Assembly: GCF_000002235.5 (NCBI RefSeq)
Contig: NW_022145552.1
Span: 1,929,501-1,993,500 of the forward strand
From: Strongylocentrotus purpuratus
Taxonomy: Eukaryota; Echinodermata; Echinoidea; Camarodonta; Strongylocentrotidae
DNA length: 64,000 nt
Direction of reading: 5' to 3'
The position numbers and the translations under genes were made by a program. Below are positions 13,060 through 26,200 of this stretch, one piece after another; the stretch's first letter is position 1, and each line of letters begins with the position of its first letter. The notes below the pieces were generated by a model that saw only the letters and a program-made list of their open reading frames with translations, did no database searches and was not told where the DNA came from.

Positions 13060-16000
13060 AATAAAAGATAATACAAATAAAAAGAAACATTTACTGCAAT
13101 ATCAAATAGATTATTCTGTGTATATAACATGAACAGTTGCAAATATTATATAGAAAGTGATTAAAAAGTTGAAGGTTAATAACAGAACAGCGTTTTAACA
13201 GTTTTCAACAGCGCATTCACACTGCAGGATGTTGCATTTGAAATCCAGAATTATTTTAGTATATTCAACTATTCAAAATGGAATATTTGGCAAAATTGAT
13301 GACCAAGAAGAGGATAATATTTTCTAAATGATGAATTTGATAAAGTATAATGTGCACAGTAATGTTACCCAAGATAGCATAAGGGTAATTTATCATAGAA
13401 AGATGCAATGTCACCTTGATTGCAATTATACAAATGTCATTTATTATATCCTTTGTGAACTATTCATAAGATGTGTGTATTTTGGGTGCAGTTGCGAAGA
13501 CTTGTTGATGACACCGTTTCATTATAAAAAAAAATAATCTTCAAATAAATCATTGTACCTACATGTATGCACTATAAGTAATACATCTCTACGTGCAGTA
13601 GGCGCCGTTTTTAGAGGGCGAAAATGCATTTTTCCTGTTATAAAGTTTAAGGTTTTGCTCTGATTTTTGCTTTCAAAATTTTTTAAATGATAATTTGCAT
13701 ATACATGTAAAACTAAGTTTGTAGAAATTATTTCAAAATCTGAAAGCTCAGAGCTGTAATTTTAGAAAAATGATTGAAAGACAATTTTTCATTTTTTATT
13801 TTAAATGATAATTTGCACATAATATATGCATGAGTGTGGAATTTATTTCAAAATCTGAATGCTCAGAGCTGTATTTAAAAAATCTAAAAATTGAAACACA
13901 ATATTCTTTTTTTTTTAAGTTGAAACAATAATTTGCACATAATATATGCACGAGTGTGGGATTTATTTCAATGTTTGGAGCTTAGAGCTGTTTATCAAAC
14001 ATGATTGAAAGACATTTTTCTTGGAAATAATATTATCAAGGTACTGCATATTAATAGATCATACTTTCACATCAGAATGTTATTGAGCAATGGTAACAGA
14101 TCTATTACATAGTAATTCAGCACATACTTTTGAAAAGATTTCAAAGGAAACAAGATAAATGTTGCTCTAAGGTAGAACAAAACTGAAACATGTTCACATC
14201 CTTTTGCACAATTTTTTTTTTTTTAAAGAAAGAAAAGAGAAGAATATTTTATAGCCTATGGCATGTGAATATCTATCTATATATAAATGAATGAATTGCA
14301 TAGTCATATACATGTACAAACACTAAATGATATTCAATAGCATATAAATATTCATATAAACACAGCATATATATTTTAATTTGTAAATATTTCTAACTAA
14401 CATTCAAATATCTATACATGATTCACTGTGTGACATTCAAACTGCAATATGGGAATTCTAATCTACAAAATGTGGATTCTATACAATGTGGCGATAGGAT
14501 TCAAGATTAGATACCTGACATTAAATGGTTAATAAATTGGCAATCATCACACTGTCTGTTAGGAGTCACAAGGGCATGAACTAGATGCGTACAGACTTAC
14601 AGAACACAAGTTAAAATGCCCTTGTGACTTCAAACAGATGATATGAAGTATTATACAAGGTGTCACTTCTAGTCAGATATTCGGTGCATAATTCAGGTTA
14701 ATCTAACACCAAGACTAACTAAGCGGGAGTACTGGTAGGACCAGAGCGCTGTTGCATAATACTGGCAAAATTTAATTTGCAATTTCACAACATTGAAGAA
14801 TGAGAGAGGTAGAAAGGCATTAACTCCACGACAAAGTCAGTGAGTTAATGCCCCCTGCCTGTACCCTGACTGCTAGCGGATGAAATGTGTCTGTTCGGAG
14901 CTAGAAGGGCATTAACTCTGTGTTATGAGTTATCGTGCTTCTGGCTCCGTCCAAACAGACAATATGCAATATTTCAATGGTTGTTAGTATCAATGTTTTT
15001 TTGTTTTTTTAGTAGAGCTTGCTATACAGTGCGTCCCAGAAAGAAGAAGAAAGACTTCATGCATGGCTGATTGTCAATGAAATGGAGTTAAGTCTTTCTT
15101 CAACTCTGTTTGTTGCTACGACAGGCAGCCAGTGTAAATGAAATCGTTTAATCAAATTATGAAAATGCAAGCATTACTTTAAACAAACAGAATTTTGTTA
15201 TTACTGGCTCATTTTTCCTGATTGAGGTGTCATATGAAAGGGCATAAAATGAACTTTCTAGAAATGTGATTTTCTCTTTGAAATTACCCTCTCTTCAAAT
15301 TGTTTTTAATCACTCATGCATGAAATATGCATCATGTCAGTTGCATCAAATGAAAGTGAAGAATCTAAGCTTTACAAATATGTGTCATCTATTAATTGTA
15401 ATTGAGATTAAGATTTGATAAAACATTGATAATTCTCGGTTTCGTTTTTTCTGGGACGCACTGTATATACTAGATCCTGCTTGCTACTGGTTAAGGAACT
15501 TGCGGTTATATGAATAAAGATCTTTGATCAGTCTTATGCAACGAGCTCCATACAGATACAACCTCCTGTACATTGAGTAACCACTTGCACGTTAAGTTTT
15601 TTAAAAGGGGGAAAATACCCTTTCAAATTTTCAGAAGAATTGAACAAAATGGTGATTGTGTTGTCCTTCAGTGCAGATAATAAGGATAATAGAAAAATAA
15701 CACAACAAGAGCTAGAATAGAAACCAGAACACAGGAGAAGGAGTAGAAATAGAGAAATTGGACAGGATACGCGGGAAGATCACATTAGACAGAGAGAGAG
15801 AAATTCCAAGACAAAGACAGGGAATTGGAGTAAAGGGAATCAAAACTTAGATTCAGAGAGATAGCAACACAATTACCACAACAGAAACAGTTAAGAAAAC
15901 ACACTAATAGAAACAGAGAGATAGAAACAAATCAACCACCACAGAAACAGTTAAAGCTTAACTTGAGCTCTGGTATGGGCATCGTTTGTCATGAGAACGT

Positions 16001-16510
16001 GGCTATAATTCATTCTTGATTGTTTATCCTGCAGTTGATTAATTGTTTGAACTTTAAACCAGTAAAATAAAAACCTCACAAACACTTGCTGGAAATCATC
16101 TTCAATAAAAACCACATCTCTCATCTGCACATGGTGACGTGTGTTTAAAAGCATGTGGTGTTAGGCCTCCTTACATTGATTTCCTTATCTTTCGATGCAC
16201 ATTGCTCAGCCCCTATACATTTTCTACCAAATCGTTTGGCAGATGTCATTTATTTGTAATCTTGAACATTCAGTGTAAGTTTTGTCGGATTCTTAGGGAA
16301 TTTATTTTCTATCATTACCAGAACTCAAGCTTATCTTTAAGTAAACACACCAATAGAAACAGAGAGATAGGCACTGAAAGATCAGAATATAAATATAATA
16401 CAAAAGAAAGATTGCCAGATGAAAGAAGCAAGAGGAATACTGAACCCAGATGCAAGATTGGCAGTAAAAAAAAAAGAAAAAAAAAGAGAGCAATAGAGAG
16501 AGAGAAAGAG

Positions 16511-16557
<47 letters not shown>

Positions 16558-17036
16558 AAAAAATGAACAAAGACAGAGATAAAACATATTGTACTCGTAG
16601 GTACAGACACATTCAGGCATGGACAAAGGAAGCATCAAAATAAGAAAACATAAAAAGAGGAATTTATATACGACTGAAAACTCAAAACACCAATGCAGTG
16701 TTTAAAGCGCATGCATGGGCAGAGAGATTTAAAGAAAAACTAAAGGGGAAAGTTTGCAAGATTTGATTTACTCAATCTCCAGGAGGTATACAGAGAACAA
16801 ATTCTTTAAAATTAAAATCAAACAAATTCACTATCCCAACCTGAGCGAATGTTCTGGCGGGGGTGCAGGTCTGAAAGAAAATACAAGAATGCCCCTGAGT
16901 CATCAACAACTGATAATAATCAATGTTCAACTGAATGGGGGGGGGGGGATATTTGAATCATGAAGATCTTCTTTCCCAAAAGCTTCATCTGTGATCAAAA
17001 TCCCCAGGGAGAAGAGAGAGAGGGAGAGAGGGGATT

Positions 17037-17074
<38 letters not shown>

Positions 17075-17260
17075 AGAGAAAAGGAGAGAGAGAGAGCGAG
17101 AGATAAATAGAGAGAGAGAGAGACGGAAAGATATATATATATATAGAGAGAGAGAGAGATCAATAGATAGGTAGATAGAGAGAGATGGAAAGAGAGAGAG
17201 AGATAGATAGAGAGCAAGAGAGAGAGAGATGGAGAGGGACAGAGAGAGACAGAGATAGAA

Positions 17261-17297
<37 letters not shown>

Positions 17298-20200
17298 TGG
17301 AGAGAGAGAAATTACTCACATGCCCAGAGGGTGTGAAGAGAGAATCTGAATTTCATAGCAATGCATGCATGAACACAGCAAAACGTATGGATATTGATAT
17401 TTTCTCGGTTATCACAGCACAACAGAATAGAGAGGTGAGAGAGTGAATTCCATAACATTTTGAAACAAAATAAGTTTGAAACTCAGCTAGCTGTCTCGTG
17501 CTGAGATGTGCATGCAATGGTGAAACAAAATAAGTAAAAAAGTAATATCCTAGTTGTGTTCGCTTGAGTATTGTGGTAGACCATTCTCAATCTGTATGCA
17601 AATTTTTGCTGTGAGATATATAAGATAATCATGCTTGACAACTTATAAGAAAGCGTGCCAAATGCTGTCCTGGTGCGATGTGTTATGAAGCAAAAGTAGA
17701 ATATATACAGCTTGCCAAAGGGTCTCCTGACCGGAGAATCAATTGTGAAACAAACATGAATCTATAAACTTGCTTTTGATTTGCACTTTACAGCAGTTGA
17801 TATTCAAACTCAGTGCACATGTACATGTACATGTACTTTAATAAGGCAGTGGTACTTTATCAGACATATTTGAAGGAGTCTCCCACTGGGTTGAATGTCT
17901 AAAAGTCTCTTTTACTAAGTGGACACCTAGTCATATACTAACAACAAAATGAATTCAAGAGAAAGCATAATATAATCAGGAGGTTTTTGCAAGGCATCAA
18001 GTACTCCATCTTCCTCTCCTTACTTCAGGGGGGTGTTTCACATAGATTCTAAGTCGAACTTAAGTCTAAGTTGGACTTAAATATTATGGAGAGCCATTTG
18101 TAACGAAATATATTCAAAAGCAAAATTCATGTATTTTAGACTTTTTATAAATTCCACATCAAGAACATGAAATCTCCCATGATAATAGGAAATATGAATG
18201 ATTTGAATGCCTTTTAAAATAACTTTTACAAAATAATTTCAAGAATGCTAACAGCTTTCCCTAATTGTTAAGTCCAACTTAGAGATAAGTTCAACTTAGG
18301 ATCTTTGTGAAACACCCCCTTGTGCTCATATATACCAATGCCATTCAAAAGATACATGCAATACATGTATAGAGCACTGATTACACAGCTTGTTTGTCAT
18401 TTTTCTTCCATTATCCTCCCAGAACAATTACCTTTCCAGCTTCTCGATACCCTCCTTCTTGCCGGACATGAGGTCCTCCATCTCCCTCTCCATGCGGGTG
18501 TCCTTGCCCAGCTTCCACAGGTTAAACTTGGTGGAGAGCGTCATCCAGCAGGAGCCACCGTAGTGCATCTCCAGATCCACCCACATGCCCCTAGAGTCCA
18601 CCGTGGGCTTGGATGCCTTGCGTATCGTGGGAGCGTTGAGTCCCAGGTCCGTCCCGGTGATGGTCAGGGCCTCCATGAAGTGGGGTATCTGTTTTGTAAG
18701 GATTCAAAAGATAAATTCACAATGTCATTGGTTTATTCATCTTTCAATAATATCTTTCCGTGGTGGGAGTCCATCGTGGACTTGGATGCCTTGCGTATCG
18801 TGGGAGCGTTGAGGCCCAAGTCCATCCCTGTGATGGTCAGGGCCTCCATGAAGTGGGGTATCTGTTTTGTAATGATTCAAAAGATAAATTCACAATGTCA
18901 TTGATTTATTCATCTTTCAAATAAGTCTTTCTGTGGAGTCCACGACTGGGCTTGGATGCCTTGCGTATCGTGGGAGTGTTGAGTCCCAGATCCGTCCCGG
19001 TGATGGTCTGGGGTCCATGAAGTGGGGTATCTGTTTTGTAAGGATTCAAAAGATGAATTCACAATGTCATTGATTAATATTCATCTTTCAAATAAATCTT
19101 TCCGTGGAGTCCACGACTGGGCTTGGATGCCTTGCGTATCGTGGGAGCGTTGAGGCCCAGGTCCGTCCCGGTGATGGTCAGGGCCTCCATGAAGTGGGGT
19201 ATCTGTTTTGTAAAGATTCAAAAGATAAATTCACAATGTCATTGATTTATTCATCTTTCTGGTGGGAGTCCACGACTGGGCTTGGATGCCTTGCGTATCG
19301 TGGGAGTGTTGAGTCCCAGGTCCGTCCCAGTGATGGTCAGGTCCGTCCCAGTGATGGTCAGGTCTGTCCCAGTGATGGTCAGGTCCGTCCCAGTGATGGT
19401 CAGGGCCTCCATGAAGTGGGGGATCTGTTTTGTAAGGATCCAAATGATGAATTTACAATATAATTGATTAATATTCATCTTTCAAATAAATCTTTCAAAT
19501 AAACTTGAGAAGTCAAGAAGTATGGGCTCTTAAAGGAGAAGTCGATACTGCTATTGAGTTGGTATCAACTTATCAATAGAAGCAAAATAATGAGAGGAAC
19601 AGGTCAGTGAAAGGTTGAGTGAATTCCAATTGAAAATAAGAAACTTGTGAATGTTTTAAGTTGCGATCAATCACACACAATCAGCGACAATGAGATTTTT
19701 CTTGTGAGCTCCTCTCCGACTTGCTCTGTACAGAAATTTTCATGGATTGTCCGTGTCCTGTTTTCAAATTTTTATATGAATTCGGAACTATCTGAGATAA
19801 AACAAAGTACCGGTAGTGATATTACATTTACATCCTCCATCAAAAAATGCCAGTGCAAGGATTAGCCACGGATGGGTCACCTGACATTAAATACTATCAC
19901 CATGAAGAAGAAAGAGGATTTTGCGTGACCTTACTGTTCAAAGCTATCGATAAGCCTATTGCAATATCGCCACGACAACCACTGTCGCATGGACAGCGCT
20001 CTTCGCAAGCACAGTGTGTGTGTGTGTGTGTGTTTTGGACAAAGGTGTGAGTCAATATCTATTTTCAGATGTATTTCTTTCGAGCTTACATTTTTAGTTT
20101 TTCACTTTTTGATGCAGGCTAAAATGATGAAAACTTTCTTCATAATTTAATTTCATGGGAATCCTTCTACCTTTATTTTCCAAACATTACACCATGAAGC

Positions 20201-23200
20201 AGATCTACAAGTTTATTTAAAAAAACTGATTAAAGACAAAGCTTGCATGCATGAGTTATGGTAATGATTGAAAATAAATTTTCACAGAATCCAACAAAAC
20301 TTACACTGAATGTTCAAGATTACAAATAAATGACATGCACCAAACAATTTTGGTAGAAAATGTATAGGTGCTGAGTAATGTGCATAGAAAGATAAGGAAA
20401 TCCGGGTAAGTAGGCCTGACACCATGTGCTTATTTAAAGACAGGTCACTATGGGCAAATGGGAGTTGTGGTTTTTATCGAAGATTATGATTTCCAGCAAG
20501 TTTTTGTGAGGTTGTTTTTATTTTACTGGTTTAAACAATCAATCCACTAGCTGCAGGATAAACAATCCAGAATGAAATATAGCCACGTTCTCTTGACATA
20601 CGATACCTATACCAGAGCACAAGATTAGCTGTAACTTGTGCATGTACCAGTCAATATCTATTTTTTCCAAAAAAAGAGATTATTCATAGACTTTTCTTTC
20701 ATGTTGTACATGCAGGCATTAATTACTCTTGCTAGCATATGGTAAAGAGCATTTCGAATTCAGTCTACAACATGCTTTATCGAACTGTACATTGTACTTC
20801 AACATCCAGTGTGCCATGGTCTACAAACTTTGCACGTACAGTACAGTTAGCATCAATTTAATTAAAGCTACATAATTGTGAGCCTACTGTGTGTAAGCTA
20901 GTCTCCCAATTTCATTTCTGTCCCGATCAATGTATCTTGTTTACACTGTTGTCACACAGAGCTCGACTACTCTTTCGTCCTGGGAACATATACCAAATCT
21001 ATAAAAAGAATGAAATAAAGAAAAAAGCCAAGAAATAGGGATCACTTTTGTAGCCATGAGCTAAGCTGCTGAAAGCAATCCAATCTATTGCAGCTACTCA
21101 GCGTATAACCAGTGTCCATAGGGTCCGTTAACATTATCAAGGTTTGGTCTCCCTGTCTTGGTAAATTTGTATGCCTCTCCTTTATTTCATGAAAGAGTGT
21201 GAAAGTGATTCTACAGTTGGTGCTTATTGTAGAAGTGAGTGATAAAAATATATAGGCATCTGCATCATTCTCTATGCCATTTTGATATATTTTGACCACT
21301 CACGGCTATAGAAATTGTACTCCCTTCAGAACAAGAAGTTAATAGCCTTGAGTTTATAGCTACATGTATAGACTGGTAACCCCCCCCCCCCTCTCTCTCT
21401 CTCTCTCTTTTTTTCTTCCTCCTCCTCCTACTCCTCCTTTAAAATTCTTCTTGAAAATGCAACATGGATTTATTCAACATCGATACATGTAGATTATTTT
21501 TACCTCAAATAAACGAATACCAGTAATTTAAAATGAAAGTAAGTCCAAATTCCACAAAATTAGAATATAAAAAAAATGGTTAAATATGAAATAAAACAGT
21601 CATCATTCAGTTTTCTCCAAAACAACACTACCGATATTTATTTCTCATCAAAGAGAAATAATAGTTAAATGTGTATAAAATGGTAAAATATGTGTTGCCA
21701 ATTAACTGAAGAAACCAATTAAAGGAATTATTTGAAGATTTCACACAACTACCTCATATTGCAGTTGCCAATTGGCTTAAGTATAATTAAATATTAATTA
21801 CTACTCTTTACAAGGTACATCTACATGTACATGTACAGTAAGAGGCATCATAATGAATGCATCGGATACAGGATTTTAGGCTTTAATTTCAAAAAGACAA
21901 CAAATGCAGTTGTGACAACCTAAAACTTGCTCTATGTTGTCTTGCCAAACTTGAATTGGACCAAGCCATATATTAACCTTTGATTCAAATTTTTGTATTA
22001 TATTGGCCTTTGTATCTACAGTACATGCATTTGATGTGCGATCATTCACTTCGATGTTACACGTGAATGCCAGACAATTGTAAAACAGGAGGAAAAGGTA
22101 ACACCTGCTACTTCAGAATCTTAATGTGATTTGGAAATAAGAGAGGCCCCCAAGATAGGCAATATCAGAAAGAGAGCTGGAGAGAGAGAGAGCTGATGAA
22201 TAGTTTCCCTTCCTCTATCCAACTCCACATAATCAATCTCATGATTGGTTAGGAGAATTTACAGTGCCATTTTAAATTGTAGATACCTGTTCATGTGTAC
22301 AGTACGCACTGTGTACCAGTATTTCTTTTGTTTCGATTAGATATAAAAAGTAAAACATATTTTGTATTGTATATACATGATGTATATCGCTTGATTTCTC
22401 ATAATAGATGTGGGTTTGAAATTTACATTCCAAGAACCAGAATAAGCAATTTGCAAACACTTTGTAATGTAAAGTTCGTAACAGAATCTTTCAAAGATGG
22501 AAAAAATAGTAAACAAATATAAGGGGCTAGCACAGTGTCATGGAGCCCCCTAAAATTGCATAAGGTTTCTAATTACTGTAGCAACAAACATTTAATTTTG
22601 AAGTAATCAATGAGTGTATTAATTACCATCTCACTGAATTATTAAAGTATAAGCCAGAAAAAATGCTTCATTCCAGTAAAAAGCCTTTATTTCTGTCCAA
22701 CAAACTATGATAAAATCCTATGGAGAGGTCATTTTCATATATGCAACCACTGTTTTATAGAATAACATGCCAGAATGCCTTGGAAATTATAGAATCGTAT
22801 AGAGACATGCAATTATGCCTATAGATGTGTTATGCACTTTACAAAAAAAATGTTTAATTATGTAATTATAATTATATATGCAGAAAACCTTCAGATGTAC
22901 AAGTACTCTTATTCTAATATATGGCTTCAAATTACACTACAGACATGTACACATCATAGCCTACAGTACGTAGTCTGTTATGTAACAGCAAGCCACCCCC
23001 TTTTCGAATCCATCCATGGCCCCACAATTAGTCAATCTAACGACGATGCGGTTAGATGCCACAAGCACTGGTGTCATACAAAAAGTAATTAATCGAGTCT
23101 TGCCCTGTTACATAGCATAGCACACACGCTAGCTAGCATCCATCCATCCATCACTCCATTCGATGGAGAGAATCAATACACGTACAGTATGTACAGGTAC

Positions 23201-26200
23201 GTGGCACCAGAATATGGAAACATTCATGTGCGCATGCAGTGAGTCATTGCTCAATAAATTGTAATGTTAGCCCGACCAGAATGATGAAGAAAAAAAACGC
23301 GACTATAGCTGCATTTACACTGCAACCAAAAATTGTCCAATTTTCTCACATTCGAGGGTTTCGTCGTTAGTTGCATAGCAACTACCAGGAAATGCGACAA
23401 AAAATTGAGACCAAAGATACACCTCTAGAGGTTTTTTTTCTTTTAACGCCTACAGAAATTTCATAGATTACTGCAGTGTAAATGCAAACTTTGGTAAGAT
23501 ACTGATTTTTGTTCATGAGACTCTCCTTGCTTCCGTGCTAACGCATGAAGGGTATCAACGAGTGGCGCATGCGCACTACTCATAAAAAAATCAGTATGAA
23601 CAAACTTCAACGTTTTGGGGCCTTTTTTCAGTGGTGTAAATGGTGGCAGTTTTTAAAAAATTGATGTTTTTTAGAAATGGTTTTTGGGCTGTGTAAATGG
23701 GCCTTATGAGGTAAATACAAAGAAAATGGGTAAGTTTTCCTGAAGTAAAATTATCCCTGAGCATTAAAAGAATTTTATGATTGTAGAAAGGGATTCAATG
23801 ATATCAGCATGAATTCTTTTCCTTCATTAATTTTTGAGATTTGAGGTTTGAGATTTCATTTTCAGATTAGTGGGGTTCCTGTGGATTCTTTCATCATGGT
23901 TAGAAACTATTGTTCCACTATTTATTTTCTTTATTTCTTCCTCTTATTTTTTTATTTACTTTTTTGCTACAAAATGTGGAATGGCGACCATTGCGTATAA
24001 ATTCCTTTCAAGAAAACTATGTACATTTATACACTTTTCAAAAATACTTCACCTTCTTCCAACTTCTCAAAAATTAAATCTTTTAAAATGAAATTTATAC
24101 CTTAAAGGAAACCGAACCCCAAGTTATAACTTTACTTATTCAGAGAGATTTATTATGTTATTACCCATACATCTACAAGATTCCCCACCAAAGTGTATGA
24201 CAGAGGTGTAAAGCAAAAATAAAGTACAGTTTCTCAGCACGACATGGGCATCGCCATTTTCTTGATAATGTGACGTACTATGCGAAGTCGTTTATCAAGT
24301 AAATGTATTCAAATTTATGGATGCTTCTTTCCCAGACGTGTGTGGTGATGAAGCATTTCATTCACCTGCTATTATCCTTTGTACTATAATTGCTAGAACG
24401 CAAATTGTATAAATTAGTTAGTGCTCTTCTGGGTTGAAGGTTTCTCATAAATGAAATAGATTTGTCAACTGCTATATTGTAGTATTTAAAGAATTTGTTA
24501 CAATTGTGCCCCTGTTATTTATTTTTCACCTAATATAATTTCTATCATCTCAGTTGTTATTGTTTTTCATTGAAAAGTAAAGGTTTCGTTATTGATTTAA
24601 AAATTCATTCCAACTAAAGCTTGGTGCATGATACATGTACAACTTCAACAGATACGTCACATTTTTAAGAAAATGGCTGCGCCCATGTCATGCTGACAGG
24701 CATCACATCATGCCAGGAATATCTTCATTTATATATATCTTGTACATTTTCGTAAGGAATATTGTACATTAAAGGGCAGGAATACATCTCATTTTTCAGA
24801 ATACCTACACTTATTATTTGGGTTTAGGTTTCCTTTAATACAGAAATTTATAGAAGATCTTTATAAGAGGAAGTACTTCAATCAAATTGTTTACAAAAAT
24901 CTTAAAATACAAATTTATTGCTTTAAAAGAAACCAGTTTCATACATTGAAAACAGGATTCATTGTCTCCTACAGAGAAAGTGAAAGTATCAAAAGTATTG
25001 TATATTTTGAAAAACAACTTTGATCTACATGTGATTTATGGTAAAAATAACTCTGATGCAATGACCAGGATGTGAAAGAGAATTCTACATTATTTATTCT
25101 TTATCTTGTTTCAATAGCAAAAACAGATGTGGGTTTATACTATTTCGAAACAAGAAAAAAAGGGGAAAAGAAAAAAAGGGGAAAAAGAAAAAAAGGGGAA
25201 AAAGAAAAAAGGGGGAAAAAGAAAAAAAAGGGAAAAAGAAAAAAAGGGGAAAAAGAAAAAAATGGGAAAAAGGAAAAAGGGGGGGGGGGATGAAAAGGGG
25301 GGGGGGATTGAAAAAAAAGGGGGAAAAGGGAAAATTTGTTACTAGTATCCCCACTAGCAATGCTATGCATTCATGTTTGTAGAATCTAACATAATCAGAG
25401 ATAGAAAATATGTGATGAAATAAATCAATGAAGCATGTAGGGAAGGCTACAATGTAGGTCTGTACTTATGTGTACACCTGTATTATGTTTTTAAAAATGC
25501 AGGTCAGGTCAACCTATAATAAGTTGCATTTTACACACAGTATTAAAACTGTAAGGTTAACCTTTCCATCTTTATTGTGGCTTTATCTGCATATCAGCCA
25601 AGCAGTCAGTACCCATTGATCCATTCTTACACAAGAATAAATTGCAAACTGCTGAAGTGTGTATAGAACTACATGTATATTCATGTATGTACATGTATAT
25701 TCATGTACATTCACGGAGCTACTTTAAAGCTTTATATTTAATCAAAGCATTCAAAATGTATGGATAGAACAGGAAACAGGTCTTCGTGGAAATGTTGGGG
25801 AAATGAATAAATGATCCCCTGTCCAAATGATCAAACCCTCAGTCCCTTTTCATTTTTTGCTAGTTCTTCAATTAAGTTGAACAAACAAGCATGTGAAAGG
25901 GAATATATTAGGTTGTTTCTGTGGGTTGTTTGTGGTTTTGGTTTGTCTTTTTGTCTTTTATATATACTAGAACATAATTTAGCATTTTACAAAAATGGTT
26001 TTGTCAGGTAAGCCTCCCATTTTTAGTATTTATTTATTTATTTGTATTTATTTTTATTTTTATTTATTTGTTATTTATTTATTTATTATTATTATTTTTT
26101 TTATTTTTTATTTATTTACTTCTTTTTTTTTGGGGGGGGGGGGGGGTGGGGGCAACTACATGTGTAAACTGCCAGATACAACCTGACAATGCTCCCAAGC

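Noticed and set aside
18320-19467. Plus-strand frames with repeated VRPSDGQ words
   Set aside because: These are antisense translations of the duplicated TEX2 exon 3 and its 21-bp repeat.
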